Below are positions 53,940-63,076 of a stretch of DNA of 64,000 nt, piece by piece. This stretch comes from an uncultured Pseudodesulfovibrio sp. (GTDB lineage Bacteria > Desulfobacterota > Desulfovibrionia > Desulfovibrionales > Desulfovibrionaceae), in NCBI RefSeq assembly GCF_963677845.1, contig NZ_OY782498.1:1805518-1869517 (forward strand). Direction: 5' to 3'. A model generated the notes under the pieces. The model ran no database searches and was not told where the DNA came from. It saw only the letters and a list, made by a program, of their open reading frames with translations. The number at the start of each line of letters is the position of its first letter. Positions within the stretch are counted from its first letter, which is position 1. A program made the translations under genes and the position numbers.

Positions 53940-55397
53940 TTAAAATTGCCAGTAAATAAATTCGCTGATTCGCTGGTGCTGCAGACTCACGATTATCGCT
54001 GTGATGAACAGTGCACAGTTTGCCATACACCATTTCCACTCCGCCCGAATATGACGAACCCACTGTTGGCTGTTACGAAAGAAAATATCCTGCAAAACCA
54101 AAAACAGAATAAAAATAAGACCAATACTGACCACAAAAGGAGAATCCACCACATTTGCTCCGAACTGCTCAGCCCACCTGAAAGTCCGTGAAACAGTCAC
54201 ACCGTGCATCCCCACCATTCCCGCAAGCACATCAAAGGCATCATGCATGGAATCAGCCCTAAAAAACACCCAGGCCATATTCACAAACAAAAAAGTCATC
54301 AGCCATGCCAACGGCCTGTAAATCCCAACTCCCAACTTTTTCCAAAACCGCACAACACAAATGCCGACCCCATGCAGGATGCCCCACAAAACATAGGTCC
54401 ACCCTGCTCCATGCCAAATACCGCCAACAAAAAAAACGATAAAAAGGTTACGATAGACACTGGCTTCCCCTACTCGGTTCCCTCCAAGCGGAAAGTATAT
54501 ATATTCACGTAGGAAACGGGACAAAGTGATGTGCCATCGACGCCAAAAATCTTGCACATCAAGCGCTCGATATGGCGAATCAAAATTGATGGGTAATCGA
54601 ATATTAAATAAAAGCCCGATGCCGATAGCCATATCCGCATAGCCGGAAAAATCAAAATAGAGCTGAAGAGAATAACTGAGACTGGTTCTCCACGCTTCAA
54701 AAAACTGAATATGACCGGTATCTGCATACCCCGCAATAGCCCACTGAGCAAAGGTGTCGGCTATTACGATTTTCTTAAATAAACCAATGATAAACAGCGT
54801 CAGCCCTTGATATATGTTCTCCCAATTCAATATTTTATTCGTCAAATCCTTGAACTGCGGCATCATCTCCCGATGGTGCACGATCGGTCCGGCGATCAAC
54901 TGAGGGAAAAAGCAAACAAACAAAGCGTATCGTCTAAACTTATACTCATCCGCCACACCTGAAAACGAATCATTCAAATAAGCGATCTGCTGAAAAGTAA
55001 AAAAACTGATCGCCAATGGAAGGATAATTGTATCAATCGTAATATTTGATCCAACCAAAACATTGACATTATCTATAATAAAATTCGTATACTTAAAATA
55101 GACCAAAAGCAGAATATTAAAACATACTCCGACATAAAACACCGCTTTCCGTCTTGACACATTCCTGTCAGCAAAACGGCCACCCCAATTGGTAAGCAAT
55201 GTCCCAAACCCATAATTTATGACAATAGACGACAAAATGATAAAAATATTATCGACTTTGTAATAAGCGTAAAAAACGAGAGAAAATAGGATGAGTGCGA
55301 CTTCAGCAAATTCCGGATGTTTCTTGGAAAGTGCGAAAAAGACAAATACGGAAAGTGGTAGAAAAATAAAAATAAATTCGAACGAATAAAACAGCAT
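53940..55397 (-). CDS. MBOAT-family O-acyltransferase (AlgI-like)
   Basis: A 485-aa multi-helix membrane protein that moves acyl groups across the inner membrane for O-acetylation of an extracytoplasmic polymer. Signatures are PLAISFFTFQQIAYLND, FPQLIAGPIVHHREMMPQF, QDFWRRWHITLSRFLREYIYFPLGG and the catalytic His region GGIWHGAGWTYVLWGILHG. It is followed by the SGNH partner. No polysaccharide synthase genes are adjacent, so the acceptor is unknown. The DNA is clearly AT-rich relative to neighbours. Confidence 0.88.
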   Translation of the reverse strand: MLFYSFEFIFIFLPLSVFVFFALSKKHPEFAEVALILFSLVFYAYYKVDNIFIILSSIVINYGFGTLLTNWGGRFADRNVSRRKAVFYVGVCFNILLLVYFKYTNFIIDNVNVLVGSNITIDTIILPLAISFFTFQQIAYLNDSFSGVADEYKFRRYALFVCFFPQLIAGPIVHHREMMPQFKDLTNKILNWENIYQGLTLFIIGLFKKIVIADTFAQWAIAGYADTGHIQFFEAWRTSLSYSLQLYFDFSGYADMAIGIGLLFNIRLPINFDSPYRALDVQDFWRRWHITLSRFLREYIYFPLGGNRVGEASVYRNLFIVFFVGGIWHGAGWTYVLWGILHGVGICVVRFWKKLGVGIYRPLAWLMTFLFVNMAWVFFRADSMHDAFDVLAGMVGMHGVTVSRTFRWAEQFGANVVDSPFVVSIGLIFILFLVLQDIFFRNSQQWVRHIRAEWKWCMANCALFITAIIVSLQHQRISEFIYWQF

Positions 55398-55508
55398 GAA
55401 ATATTTGATTCCTAGTTAGGTCGCTCCCTAACAAGGAAAACGTCCATTATCAGTTGCATCATGTCAGGAATACGGAGTCGGGAAAGCCCTTTCCGCAATC
55501 AAAACCTT

Positions 55509-56219
55509 CTACTCAGCGGCCTTTGCCGTGTCCAGCAGTTCACGCAAACGCTTTGCAGCTTCAGGTTGAATTTTCTGTTCCAAAAGGATGGCTCGTGGTC
55601 CACCGCCTTTCACGCCGGTGTATGCTTCGTTCAAAACCGTCCGGTCAGTGAAACCACCGCTATTGACGGCTAACCCCGCATACAATCCACTCCGCTCTCC
55701 CACAAAATACACGTTACCGGATTCATAAAATTCATCAGTTTCATGAATTTCATAATCAATATTGAGAACAATCAGGCGGGCATGGGCCTGCAAAATGGCA
55801 CCTGTCAGCAACATGTAACGAACATCATCTTCATGCATAAACAAGACAATGCCGGACTGTTTTGAAACTCCTGCCTGAAATCCGAATCCGACCGACCCCT
55901 TGGTCATAAAAACCGGCCCAGTCCAACCTTCATCCGTCGAGGCCATCAAAACTGCGTTGCCACCACCTATGGACACAAGTAGGCTCGCCTCGCCAATGGC
56001 GGGAATGATCAACACGCCCTTGGCCTTGTTGATCATCTTGCCGATGACACCTTCGTGATCATTCCGAATCGTCGTTTCAAGGACGTTCGCAGCCTCATCC
56101 ACCAGTGCATTTGCAGCGGCAATATCACCATCTGCGCCACGGGTGGTTTTCCCGGCGCATCCAGCCATCAGGATGAATCCCAGTATCAGGAGCCAAATAA
56201 AACAGTGACGTGTATCCAT
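55509..56219 (-). CDS. SYLF/YSC84-domain lipoprotein
   Basis: A 236-aa lipid-binding SYLF (Ysc84) domain protein. The leader ends in the lipobox LMAGC (Cys near 21), so it should be a membrane lipoprotein. The mature domain shows NALVDEAANVLETTIRNDHEGVIGKMINKAKGVLIIPAIGEASLLVSIGGGNAVLM, GFGFQAGVSKQSGIVLFMHEDD and VYFVGERSGLYAGLAVNSGGF (short motif anchors: GVLIIP, GLYAGLAVN). Its role in bacteria is unclear. It begins 31 bp after the selB stop on the same strand. Confidence 0.85.
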   Translation of the reverse strand: MDTRHCFIWLLILGFILMAGCAGKTTRGADGDIAAANALVDEAANVLETTIRNDHEGVIGKMINKAKGVLIIPAIGEASLLVSIGGGNAVLMASTDEGWTGPVFMTKGSVGFGFQAGVSKQSGIVLFMHEDDVRYMLLTGAILQAHARLIVLNIDYEIHETDEFYESGNVYFVGERSGLYAGLAVNSGGFTDRTVLNEAYTGVKGGGPRAILLEQKIQPEAAKRLRELLDTAKAAE

Positions 56220-56250
56220 GAGAATGGCCTAAAGGGAGTGTGTCCCTGTG

Positions 56251-58158
56251 TCAAGAACGTTTGCGGAGATGGCGTACGTCTCCAACGCGAACCGTCAATT
56301 TCTCTTTATCAAAATACTCCAGTATCGGAATAAGATACTTACGCGAGAGCCCTGTTATTTCCTTACAGTCAGGGGCGGACATTTCTTGATTATCCGCAAA
56401 AAAAGCAACTATCCGGCCTTGAAGGTCATCCAAAGCCGCCTTGTGATAATACATGTCACCTTTGATGCGTACCAACTCACCTTGTTCCTGCAACAACTTC
56501 AAGACACCGGAAGCCTGCTTGAAATCCAGGCCTAGTGGTTCAAGTACATCCTTGAGATTGGGCGGGGTACCGCCTCCATTGGTGTAGGCTCCAAGAATAG
56601 TCTCTCGCACTTTTTCCTGATCTGAAGCCAACGAGACCTTGTGCCCCTTCAGCTTAAGTAATTCCTGTTCGGCGACAATCTCACCAGCCTTAAGCATTCG
56701 TTCAACCACAAAATGAAATAATTTGGGAGGCAAATCATTGCCCCAAGAGGAAGCCAGTTCACCTCGTTGCACACCGGGCTTCATGGAATCCCTGGCATGA
56801 AAATCTTTCAAGAAAACCAGCAAACTCTCGCCAAGTGACGCCGCCAGCTGCCCGCCGGCATACCGACGCGTTTCCTTGTCAAACAACACGGACTTCTGCT
56901 GACCACCAAGTAGTCCCAAAGTCTTCTCCAACCCCTTTGTTTCCAGATTGGTCATGGTCAGTAGTTGTGCGAAGGTCAATCCGACAGGACCTGCCAACTC
57001 CAATTGGGCTGCTGCCACATCTTCGGGCGTCTCGGCAGCAAGTTGTTGCATAAGCTCCACCTTGTCCGAGAATCGTTTTATAGTATGTCCGACTGGTCCT
57101 ATAACCCGACCACCGGCAAAGGCCCTTAGCGGGGAAAATGCGCGCAAAACGATACGGTCACCGTACACTGCGGCCAAGGGCTCCGAGAAACGGACCTGAC
57201 AGACGCACGTTTCACCGGGTTTTAGGTCTTCTCGATCCAACAGATAGACACGAGCCAGCACTTCACGCGCACCGTGATGAAAATGAATTTCCCGCCGATG
57301 CTTGAGCGGCAGGTGTGAAGATTCCAGAACGGTTAATTCGATGTCCCATACCGTAGAAGGGAACAATGACCCCGGGCGAGCCAACACATCTCCCCGCCTG
57401 ATATCGTCCACTTCCAGCCCATGCACATTAATGGCAGTCCGTCGTCCGGCCTGAGCTGTCTCCACGGTCTCACCATGCGATTGCAGACTGCGCACCTTGG
57501 TTTCTGTCCCTGTCGGGTAAAGGATAATATCCTCACCAACGGAAACGGAACCGGAAACCATAGTCCCGGTGACCACAGTACCGTGTCCTTTCATGGTAAA
57601 CACACGATCAACGGGCAAACGAAATAAATCGGAACGACGACGTGGCTTGAATTCTGCCATCAAGATCCGCAACTGATCCTTGAGCGCATCCAGTCCATCA
57701 CCAGTATGTGCAGACACTGGAATAATCGGTGCACCAGCAAGAAATGTCGGTTCAAGATAAGACGCAACTTCTTCTTCCACCATCTCCAACCATTCCGCAT
57801 CCACCATGTCAGTCTTGGTCAAAGCAACAACGCCGGTGGTTACACCAAGCAACTGACAAATTTCCAAATGCTCACGGGTCTGGGGCATAATCCCCTCATC
57901 CGCAGCAATGACCAAAACTACAAAATCAATCCCGGCGGCACCGGCCACCATATTTTTTACGAATTTTTCATGGCCAGGGACATCGACAATCCCCAACCTG
58001 CTTCCCTCTCCCAAATCAAGAAAAGCAAAACCAAGTTCTATGGTGATGCCGCGTTTTTTCTCTTCTGATAATCGATCACAATCGATACCGGTAAGCGCTT
58101 TGATAAGAGTTGTCTTTCCGTGGTCGATATGACCGGCTGTTCCCATGATAACGGGCAT
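56251..58158 (-). CDS. selB: Selenocysteine-specific elongation factor
   Basis: A 635-aa EF-Tu-like GTPase that brings Sec-tRNA to UGA codons marked by a SECIS hairpin. G motifs are [14 protein letters not shown] (G1), [12 protein letters not shown] (G3) and ALTKTDM (G4). Residues 175-350 hold the EF-Tu-like beta domains, and 370-635 hold four winged-helix RNA-binding modules, the last ([21 protein letters not shown]) typical. The genome therefore can decode UGA as selenocysteine. Start at [14 protein letters not shown]. Confidence 0.95.
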   Translation of the reverse strand: MPVIMGTAGHIDHGKTTLIKALTGIDCDRLSEEKKRGITIELGFAFLDLGEGSRLGIVDVPGHEKFVKNMVAGAAGIDFVVLVIAADEGIMPQTREHLEICQLLGVTTGVVALTKTDMVDAEWLEMVEEEVASYLEPTFLAGAPIIPVSAHTGDGLDALKDQLRILMAEFKPRRRSDLFRLPVDRVFTMKGHGTVVTGTMVSGSVSVGEDIILYPTGTETKVRSLQSHGETVETAQAGRRTAINVHGLEVDDIRRGDVLARPGSLFPSTVWDIELTVLESSHLPLKHRREIHFHHGAREVLARVYLLDREDLKPGETCVCQVRFSEPLAAVYGDRIVLRAFSPLRAFAGGRVIGPVGHTIKRFSDKVELMQQLAAETPEDVAAAQLELAGPVGLTFAQLLTMTNLETKGLEKTLGLLGGQQKSVLFDKETRRYAGGQLAASLGESLLVFLKDFHARDSMKPGVQRGELASSWGNDLPPKLFHFVVERMLKAGEIVAEQELLKLKGHKVSLASDQEKVRETILGAYTNGGGTPPNLKDVLEPLGLDFKQASGVLKLLQEQGELVRIKGDMYYHKAALDDLQGRIVAFFADNQEMSAPDCKEITGLSRKYLIPILEYFDKEKLTVRVGDVRHLRKRS

Positions 58159-58305
58159 ATATGGTAATCCTTGACTATCTGTTTTTCATTACAACGAGAA
58201 CTCGGATAATAGGGAAAAACACGCTTCGCCACAAGAGCACAAAACAAGCTCTCAACTTTAAAGTCGAAACACAATTCAACACTGGATGCAACTTCCCTAA
58301 AAAAA

Positions 58306-58333
58306 TTGACCAAATTCCCCCATTTAATATAAA
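58306..58333 (+). promoter_or_regulatory. Promoter of the first FecR gene
   Basis: TTGACC (58306-58311), 16-bp spacer, TATAAA (58328-58333). The start codon is 42 bp downstream with GAGGGGA as a ribosome-binding site. Confidence 0.6.
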
Positions 58334-58374
58334 GCTATACTACTTAATAAATTTAATATTCGAAGAGGGGACTC

Positions 58375-59274
58375 ATGTGTACTGCAAAAAGAATCACACG
58401 AACCGCACTGTTCACAGCGCTGTTTATCTGCATTGCCCAGATACCAGCCTTCGCGACTGACACACAAATCGGGGAAGTCATTGCCATGGCAGGAACCGTC
58501 ATTGCAGAACAACCTAACGGGACTAGTCGTCAACTTGAACTGAATCAACCGATTATCACTCAGGACACCATCGCCACAGGAACAAAAAGTTCCATCGAAA
58601 TTCTTTTCAAAGACGAATCAGTCTATTCCCAAGGTCCGGATTCCCGAATTTCGTTAGATAATTTTGTTTATTCAACTAACGTATCAGCATCAAAACTCCT
58701 TTTCAAAATGGGCGAAGGAACTTTCAGATACGTAACCGGACAAATTGTTAAAACAAACCCGGATGCATTCGCACTCCAGACCCCCACTACCACCATAGGC
58801 ATCAGAGGCACCGAAGTTTTTGCGATTGTCACTCCCGACAAAGAAGAAATCGGCAATACGAAACTCAGTAAAAAACACACTATGACCGTTGGCGATAAAG
58901 CACTAAATATACCACGAACCTCGGTTAACGTTAATCCTCAGACCGGCGCCGTATCCGACCCAACTCCAGTTTCTCAAGAAACCATCAATAAAATCGTGAA
59001 GGCAGCTCCAATGACATCTCTGGGCGAACTCGGCAACCCTGGTCCAAAGAAGGATCTCGAACGCAAAGTACAATCTTTCAAACAGCAGATAGAACGGAAC
59101 AAGGAAAGTCTCGATGGTTTAAGTAATAAACCTGATTACGAAAAACTTCACAGAATCAAAGTTCAAAAAACCAATCAAGAGACAACAGAAAAAGACCGAG
59201 ATAGCGGTGGCAACTCCGGAGACCTTGGCGGCGGTGAAGGTGGTGGTGATGGCGGTGGAGGCGGTGGACATTAA
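58375..59274 (+). CDS. FecR-domain protein, copy 1
   Basis: A 299-aa exported protein. A signal peptide (ALFTALFICIAQIPAFA) precedes a FecR beta-sandwich at residues 28-145: GEVIAMAGTVIAEQ, SSIEILFKDESVYSQGPDSRISLDNF and SKLLFKMGEGTFRYVTGQIVK, then TPTTTIGIRGTEV, the hallmark of the family. After a helical segment the chain ends in a Gly-rich tail (GDLGGGEGGGDGGGGGGH). FecR-like domains sense or scaffold at the cell surface. It is followed by a Sel1-repeat gene, and the pair is duplicated next door. Confidence 0.88.
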   Translation: MCTAKRITRTALFTALFICIAQIPAFATDTQIGEVIAMAGTVIAEQPNGTSRQLELNQPIITQDTIATGTKSSIEILFKDESVYSQGPDSRISLDNFVYSTNVSASKLLFKMGEGTFRYVTGQIVKTNPDAFALQTPTTTIGIRGTEVFAIVTPDKEEIGNTKLSKKHTMTVGDKALNIPRTSVNVNPQTGAVSDPTPVSQETINKIVKAAPMTSLGELGNPGPKKDLERKVQSFKQQIERNKESLDGLSNKPDYEKLHRIKVQKTNQETTEKDRDSGGNSGDLGGGEGGGDGGGGGGH

Positions 59275-59328
59275 AAACCGATTGCAAACACCTGCTTCCA
59301 GCAACATTCGAAGACAAGGATAAAAACA

Positions 59329-59880
59329 ATGAAAATACGCTTCATACAACACGCATTGCTCCTGACCATGACAGCTCTCTTTACAGGCGGATGTGTCGTC
59401 ATGGCACAAATGGCCGAAAAGCAAGGAGACAAAGCCTACCAACAACAAAACTACACAACGGCCTTTGAGCATTATACTGAAGCAGCCCAAAGCGGCAGCG
59501 CCACAGCTCAATACCACCTCGCCGTCATGCATGCTGAGGGGCTGGGAACTCAAGAGGACATGAACAAAGCCGCAAAGCTGTTACAACAAGCTTCCGCGCA
59601 AGGTCAAAAAGATGCACAACTCATGCTCGGCCTGTTCTACGTGTATGGAGATGGTGTCCAACAAGACCCAATCAAAGGAGCGGAATGGATCAAAACTTCC
59701 GCAGAGAATGGCAATGATATAGCTATGTACTACCTCGGCAACCTTTATGCTACGGGCCTGGGCGTAACTAAAGACATCCCTTCTGCGTTATATTGGATGA
59801 AACAAGCAAAGAATTCTGGATTTCCGGTCAAAAATGAATATCTGACCGAGGCAGGCCTCACTTCCCTTTATCAAAAGTAA
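59329..59880 (+). CDS. Sel1-repeat lipoprotein, copy 1
   Basis: A 183-aa protein with a signal peptide and probable lipobox (TGGC, Cys near 22), then about three to four Sel1-like repeats: GDKAYQQQNYTTAFEHYTEAAQSG, AQYHLAVMHAEGLG, AQLMLGLFYVYGDGVQQDPIKGAEWI and AMYYLGNLYATGLGVTKDIPSALYWMKQA. Such helical solenoids mediate protein contact. It lies 54 bp after the FecR gene, probably in one transcript. A terminator-like hairpin follows. Confidence 0.86.
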   Translation: MKIRFIQHALLLTMTALFTGGCVVMAQMAEKQGDKAYQQQNYTTAFEHYTEAAQSGSATAQYHLAVMHAEGLGTQEDMNKAAKLLQQASAQGQKDAQLMLGLFYVYGDGVQQDPIKGAEWIKTSAENGNDIAMYYLGNLYATGLGVTKDIPSALYWMKQAKNSGFPVKNEYLTEAGLTSLYQK

Positions 59881-59911
59881 ATACTATTTTCGTCGGTTCC
59901 AAAACTCTCAT

Positions 59912-59945
59912 GGGTGCAAACAATAATGTTTGGACCCTTTTTCAT
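59912..59945 (+). terminator. Intrinsic terminator after Sel1 copy 1
   Basis: GGGTGCAAACA-ATAA-TGTTTGGACCC (10 pairs, one G-G mismatch) then TTTTT. Confidence 0.7.
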
Positions 59946-60038
59946 CATAAAGTGACAATTATAATAGTTTCATATAAGTCCAGTATGATATTTTTTTCTT
60001 AACCAATATAAACACTTAATCTGTGGAGTTATTATTTC

Positions 60039-60998
60039 ATGATATCCATGAGAATTACACAGTGCGTTATGGCTCTCCTCATAACGGCTGTCTGCATAAG
60101 TCCTTCTTTGTCGATGGCAGCCGCACCTTCTCAAGCCCCCGACCCAATAGGTGAAGTGATCCACATCATGGGATTTGTCTCGGCCGAAATGCCGGGGAAA
60201 GAAGCCAGAAAACTTGAATTGAAAAGTCCGGTTTTCATTCATGAAGTTATTGTCACAGGAAGAACCGGCAACGTGGAAATCCGCTTCAAGGATGACACTA
60301 TTTATTCACAGGGAAATGAATCGACTCTTTCCTTGGACGACTATGTCTTTTCCGAAAACCCTTCTGCCTCGAAGCTTCTTTTCAAAATGGGCGAGGGGAC
60401 ATTCCGTTTTGTCACAGGTCAGATCGTCAAACAAAATCCTGAGGCCTTTGCCCTGACAACCCCTATGACCTCCGTTGGCATTCGGGGCACGGAGCCGTTT
60501 GCCATTGTCGAACCAAAACGAGAGCTTATAGGCGTTCTCGAAATAGCTTCTGGACACACCGTAATCGTTAGTTCTGAAAAAAATGCCATATCAATGTCCG
60601 AGGCAAATCTCATGACCAAGATTGAACTTGGCCGCCCTCTTTCTCCACCAGCCCCGGTCCCTGCTACAGTACGCGAAAAAGTAATCAAAGCTGCCCCCAT
60701 GACCAGTCAGGGCGAGTTCGGGTTGTATGGTTCAAAAAAAGAACTGCAACTCAAAGCTGATGGTTTCAAGAACCTCCTGGATTTTGAAAAAAAACAAATT
60801 GGTGGATTGAACGTTCGTCCAGACTACCAACAACTGCGCAAAATTGCTGTGCAGGAGCGAGCCTTCAAAAATGCCACAAATGAAAGAGATGGAAAGACAA
60901 AGGCGGAAGCAGGCTTGGGTGGCGGTGAAAACACAGATACCGCTAGCAGCGAGAGCGAAGGCGGCGGAGCAAGTAGTCCTGCAGGGTCTACACCATAA
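60039..60998 (+). CDS. FecR-domain protein, copy 2
   Basis: A 319-aa paralogue of the gene at 58375, with signal peptide (TQCVMALLITAVCISPSLSMAA) and the same FecR core: GEVIHIMGFVSAE, NVEIRFKDDTIYSQGNESTLSLDDYVFSENPSASKLLFKMGEGTFRFVTGQIVK (short anchors: VEIRFKDD, LLFKMGEGTFRFVTG) and TPMTSVGIRGTEP. The C-terminal tail is Ser/Gly-rich (SSESEGGGASSPAGS). ATGs at 60039 and 60048 are both possible. The two copies differ more in the tails than in the core, fitting an old duplication. Confidence 0.86.
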   Translation: MISMRITQCVMALLITAVCISPSLSMAAAPSQAPDPIGEVIHIMGFVSAEMPGKEARKLELKSPVFIHEVIVTGRTGNVEIRFKDDTIYSQGNESTLSLDDYVFSENPSASKLLFKMGEGTFRFVTGQIVKQNPEAFALTTPMTSVGIRGTEPFAIVEPKRELIGVLEIASGHTVIVSSEKNAISMSEANLMTKIELGRPLSPPAPVPATVREKVIKAAPMTSQGEFGLYGSKKELQLKADGFKNLLDFEKKQIGGLNVRPDYQQLRKIAVQERAFKNATNERDGKTKAEAGLGGGENTDTASSESEGGGASSPAGSTP

Positions 60999-61055
60999 TG
61001 AAAGACTAAAATGGCTGAAGGCATAAGCCGTTGACGCCGATGAAGGAATAAAACG

Positions 61056-61613
61056 ATGAAACGATTTCTCACATATTGTGTGTTTCTAACACTTAGCACC
61101 TTCCTGCTTGCCGGTTGTGTCGTCGAGAAAGTGACGAATCAAATACCGGAACGACAAGGAACAAAGGCGTATCTGAAAAAAGACTACGACACCGCTATCA
61201 CCAAATATGAGTATGCTGCGGAAAATGACAATGCCAACGCTAAGTACGCATTGGCCACAATGTATATGGAAGGAGAAGGGGTTAAAAAAGACATGAACAA
61301 GGCCCTGCAACTTCTTGAGCAGGCATGCGATCAGGAACAAAAGGACGCACTGCTCATGCTCGGCCTGTTTTATGTTTACGGAGACAATGTCCCCACCGAC
61401 AAGATCAAGGGTGCCGACCTCATATATAGAGCCGGGGTCGCGCAAAACGATGTAGCGATGTACTACATGGGCCATCTCTACGCTGCAGGCGTCGGCGTAC
61501 AAAAAGACCTTCGTCGAGCACAGATGTGGATGAACAACGCCAAGGAATTTGGTTTTCCTGTCAAGGAAGAACTCCTGACGCTCAAAGGATTGGAAGCTTT
61601 GTACGACAACTAG
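61056..61613 (+). CDS. Sel1-repeat lipoprotein, copy 2
   Basis: A 185-aa paralogue of the gene at 59329. The lipobox is canonical (LLAGC, Cys near 21). Repeats: GTKAYLKKDYDTAITKYEYAAENDN, AKYALATMYMEGEGVKKDMNKALQLLEQACDQEQ, ALLMLGLFYVYGDNVPTDKIKGADLIYRA and AMYYMGHLYAAGVGVQKDLRRAQMWMNNAKEFGFPVKEE (repeat units only). It lies 57 bp after FecR copy 2 and ends at a bidirectional terminator. As a membrane lipoprotein it could bind the FecR protein; this is inference. Confidence 0.86.
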   Translation: MKRFLTYCVFLTLSTFLLAGCVVEKVTNQIPERQGTKAYLKKDYDTAITKYEYAAENDNANAKYALATMYMEGEGVKKDMNKALQLLEQACDQEQKDALLMLGLFYVYGDNVPTDKIKGADLIYRAGVAQNDVAMYYMGHLYAAGVGVQKDLRRAQMWMNNAKEFGFPVKEELLTLKGLEALYDN

Positions 61614-61630
61614 TCCACTGTAAAAAACAA

Positions 61631-61667
61631 AAAAAGGGGTGCCAACATACTGTCGGCACCCCTTTTC
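61631..61667 (+). terminator. Bidirectional terminator between the FecR/Sel1 module and the M18 peptidase
   Basis: AAAAAGGGGTGCC, 10-nt loop, GGCACCCCTTTTC: a 9-bp stem flanked by A and T runs, between convergent genes. Confidence 0.9.
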
Positions 61668-61681
61668 TATTCGATTCACAG

Positions 61682-63067
61682 CTACCGTTTCAGAAATTCC
61701 CTGAATGCCAGTGTGCAGGCGTAAATATCAGCCTTGGAGGACAACTCGAAAGGCGAGTGCATGGACAACACTGGCACACCGACATCAATGACATCCATGC
61801 CGTATACAGCCAAAAATTTGGCCACAGTCCCACCGCCACCGACATCGACCTTACCCAACTCAGACATATGCCACGGGATACCAGCGTCATCAAAGATACG
61901 CCTGAGCCAGCCAATATAATCCGGGTGGGCGTCATTGGCTCCCACCTTACCACGATGACCGGTAAATTTGTTAAAGCACGGCCCATATCCAATACGAGCA
62001 GCGTTCAGGGGCTCGTATACATCTTTATGATCCGGGTCCATGGCCGCAGAGACATCCGCAGACAGTACTGAACCATTCATGAAAATCGAGGATAAACGTG
62101 CGCCCGGTTCCCATGTCTCGGCCAATTCCTCCATGCAGTACTCAAAGAAATAGGACTTGGCACCAGTTGCCCCTTCGGAACCGATCTCTTCCTTGTCCCA
62201 AAACAGAACAATCTGCGCATACTCAGGATCTTCTTCAGCAAGCAGTGCTTCCAAAGCGCAAAACACACTGGAACGATCATCCTGACCATATCCGCCAATG
62301 GTAGCCTCATCCAAACCGACAAATCGGGCCGGACCAGCCGGAACAGCCTGCATCTCGGCACTAAAGAAATCGGACTCGTCAATACCATACCGCTTATTCA
62401 ACAGTTCAAGCACCATACGTTTAACTGGTTCTTTGATATCTTCATCGTCCTTCTTATTCTTGGACGCAGGAGAGTGACCAAAAACCAGATTCAACTTTTC
62501 TGCCTCAAAGGCATCAGAAACCTTTTTACCCATTTCATTGGCTGCCAAATGAGGTAACAAATCAGTGATGGTAAAGACCGGGTCCTTGGGGTCCTCACCA
62601 ATGCACACGGTCACTTCCTCACCGGATTTTTTAATCACCGTACCATGCAGGGCCAAAGGAATGGTCAACCATTGATACTTACGGATACCGCCATAGTAAT
62701 GGGTCTTGGCAAGACAAATGTCAGTATCCTCATAAAGAGGACGTTGTTTCAAATCCAGACGAGGGCAGTCTGCATGCGCACCGACTAAACGAAACCCTTC
62801 GGACAATGGACGTTTACCCTTCCGTGCCAGAAAGCATGTCTTGTTTCGATTGAAACGGTAAGCCAACGGAGCTTTGAGATCATCCTTGAAACCGGCCTTC
62901 TCCACCCGTTTGCGCACATAATCCATAACCAAACGCTCGGTCTTGCATTCACTGAGAAATTTCACATAATCTTTTGCCATGGCATCCATGGCCTTGCGAT
63001 CCTTCTTGGAGGAATACACTTCCCAAGCGGTCTTTGGTTCATATTCAAGTGTTTTTTTCTTACTCAT
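61682..63067 (-). CDS. M18-family aminopeptidase
   Basis: A 461-aa zinc aminopeptidase of the M18 (aspartyl aminopeptidase) family, cytoplasmic. Metal-binding motifs are GAHADCPRLDL, ILFWDKEEIGSEGATGAK-like (here VLFWDKEEIGSEG), the mid-region ERSVFCALEALLAEEDPEY context DDRSSVF, and the C-terminal MHSPFELSSKADIYA. It is the longer bacterial form. The ATG has AAGG seven bases upstream. It sits 9 bp after the selA stop, so the two are likely cotranscribed, although peptidase function has no clear link to selenium. Confidence 0.9.
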   Translation of the reverse strand: MSKKKTLEYEPKTAWEVYSSKKDRKAMDAMAKDYVKFLSECKTERLVMDYVRKRVEKAGFKDDLKAPLAYRFNRNKTCFLARKGKRPLSEGFRLVGAHADCPRLDLKQRPLYEDTDICLAKTHYYGGIRKYQWLTIPLALHGTVIKKSGEEVTVCIGEDPKDPVFTITDLLPHLAANEMGKKVSDAFEAEKLNLVFGHSPASKNKKDDEDIKEPVKRMVLELLNKRYGIDESDFFSAEMQAVPAGPARFVGLDEATIGGYGQDDRSSVFCALEALLAEEDPEYAQIVLFWDKEEIGSEGATGAKSYFFEYCMEELAETWEPGARLSSIFMNGSVLSADVSAAMDPDHKDVYEPLNAARIGYGPCFNKFTGHRGKVGANDAHPDYIGWLRRIFDDAGIPWHMSELGKVDVGGGGTVAKFLAVYGMDVIDVGVPVLSMHSPFELSSKADIYACTLAFREFLKR

Positions 63068-63076
63068 GATGAATCC

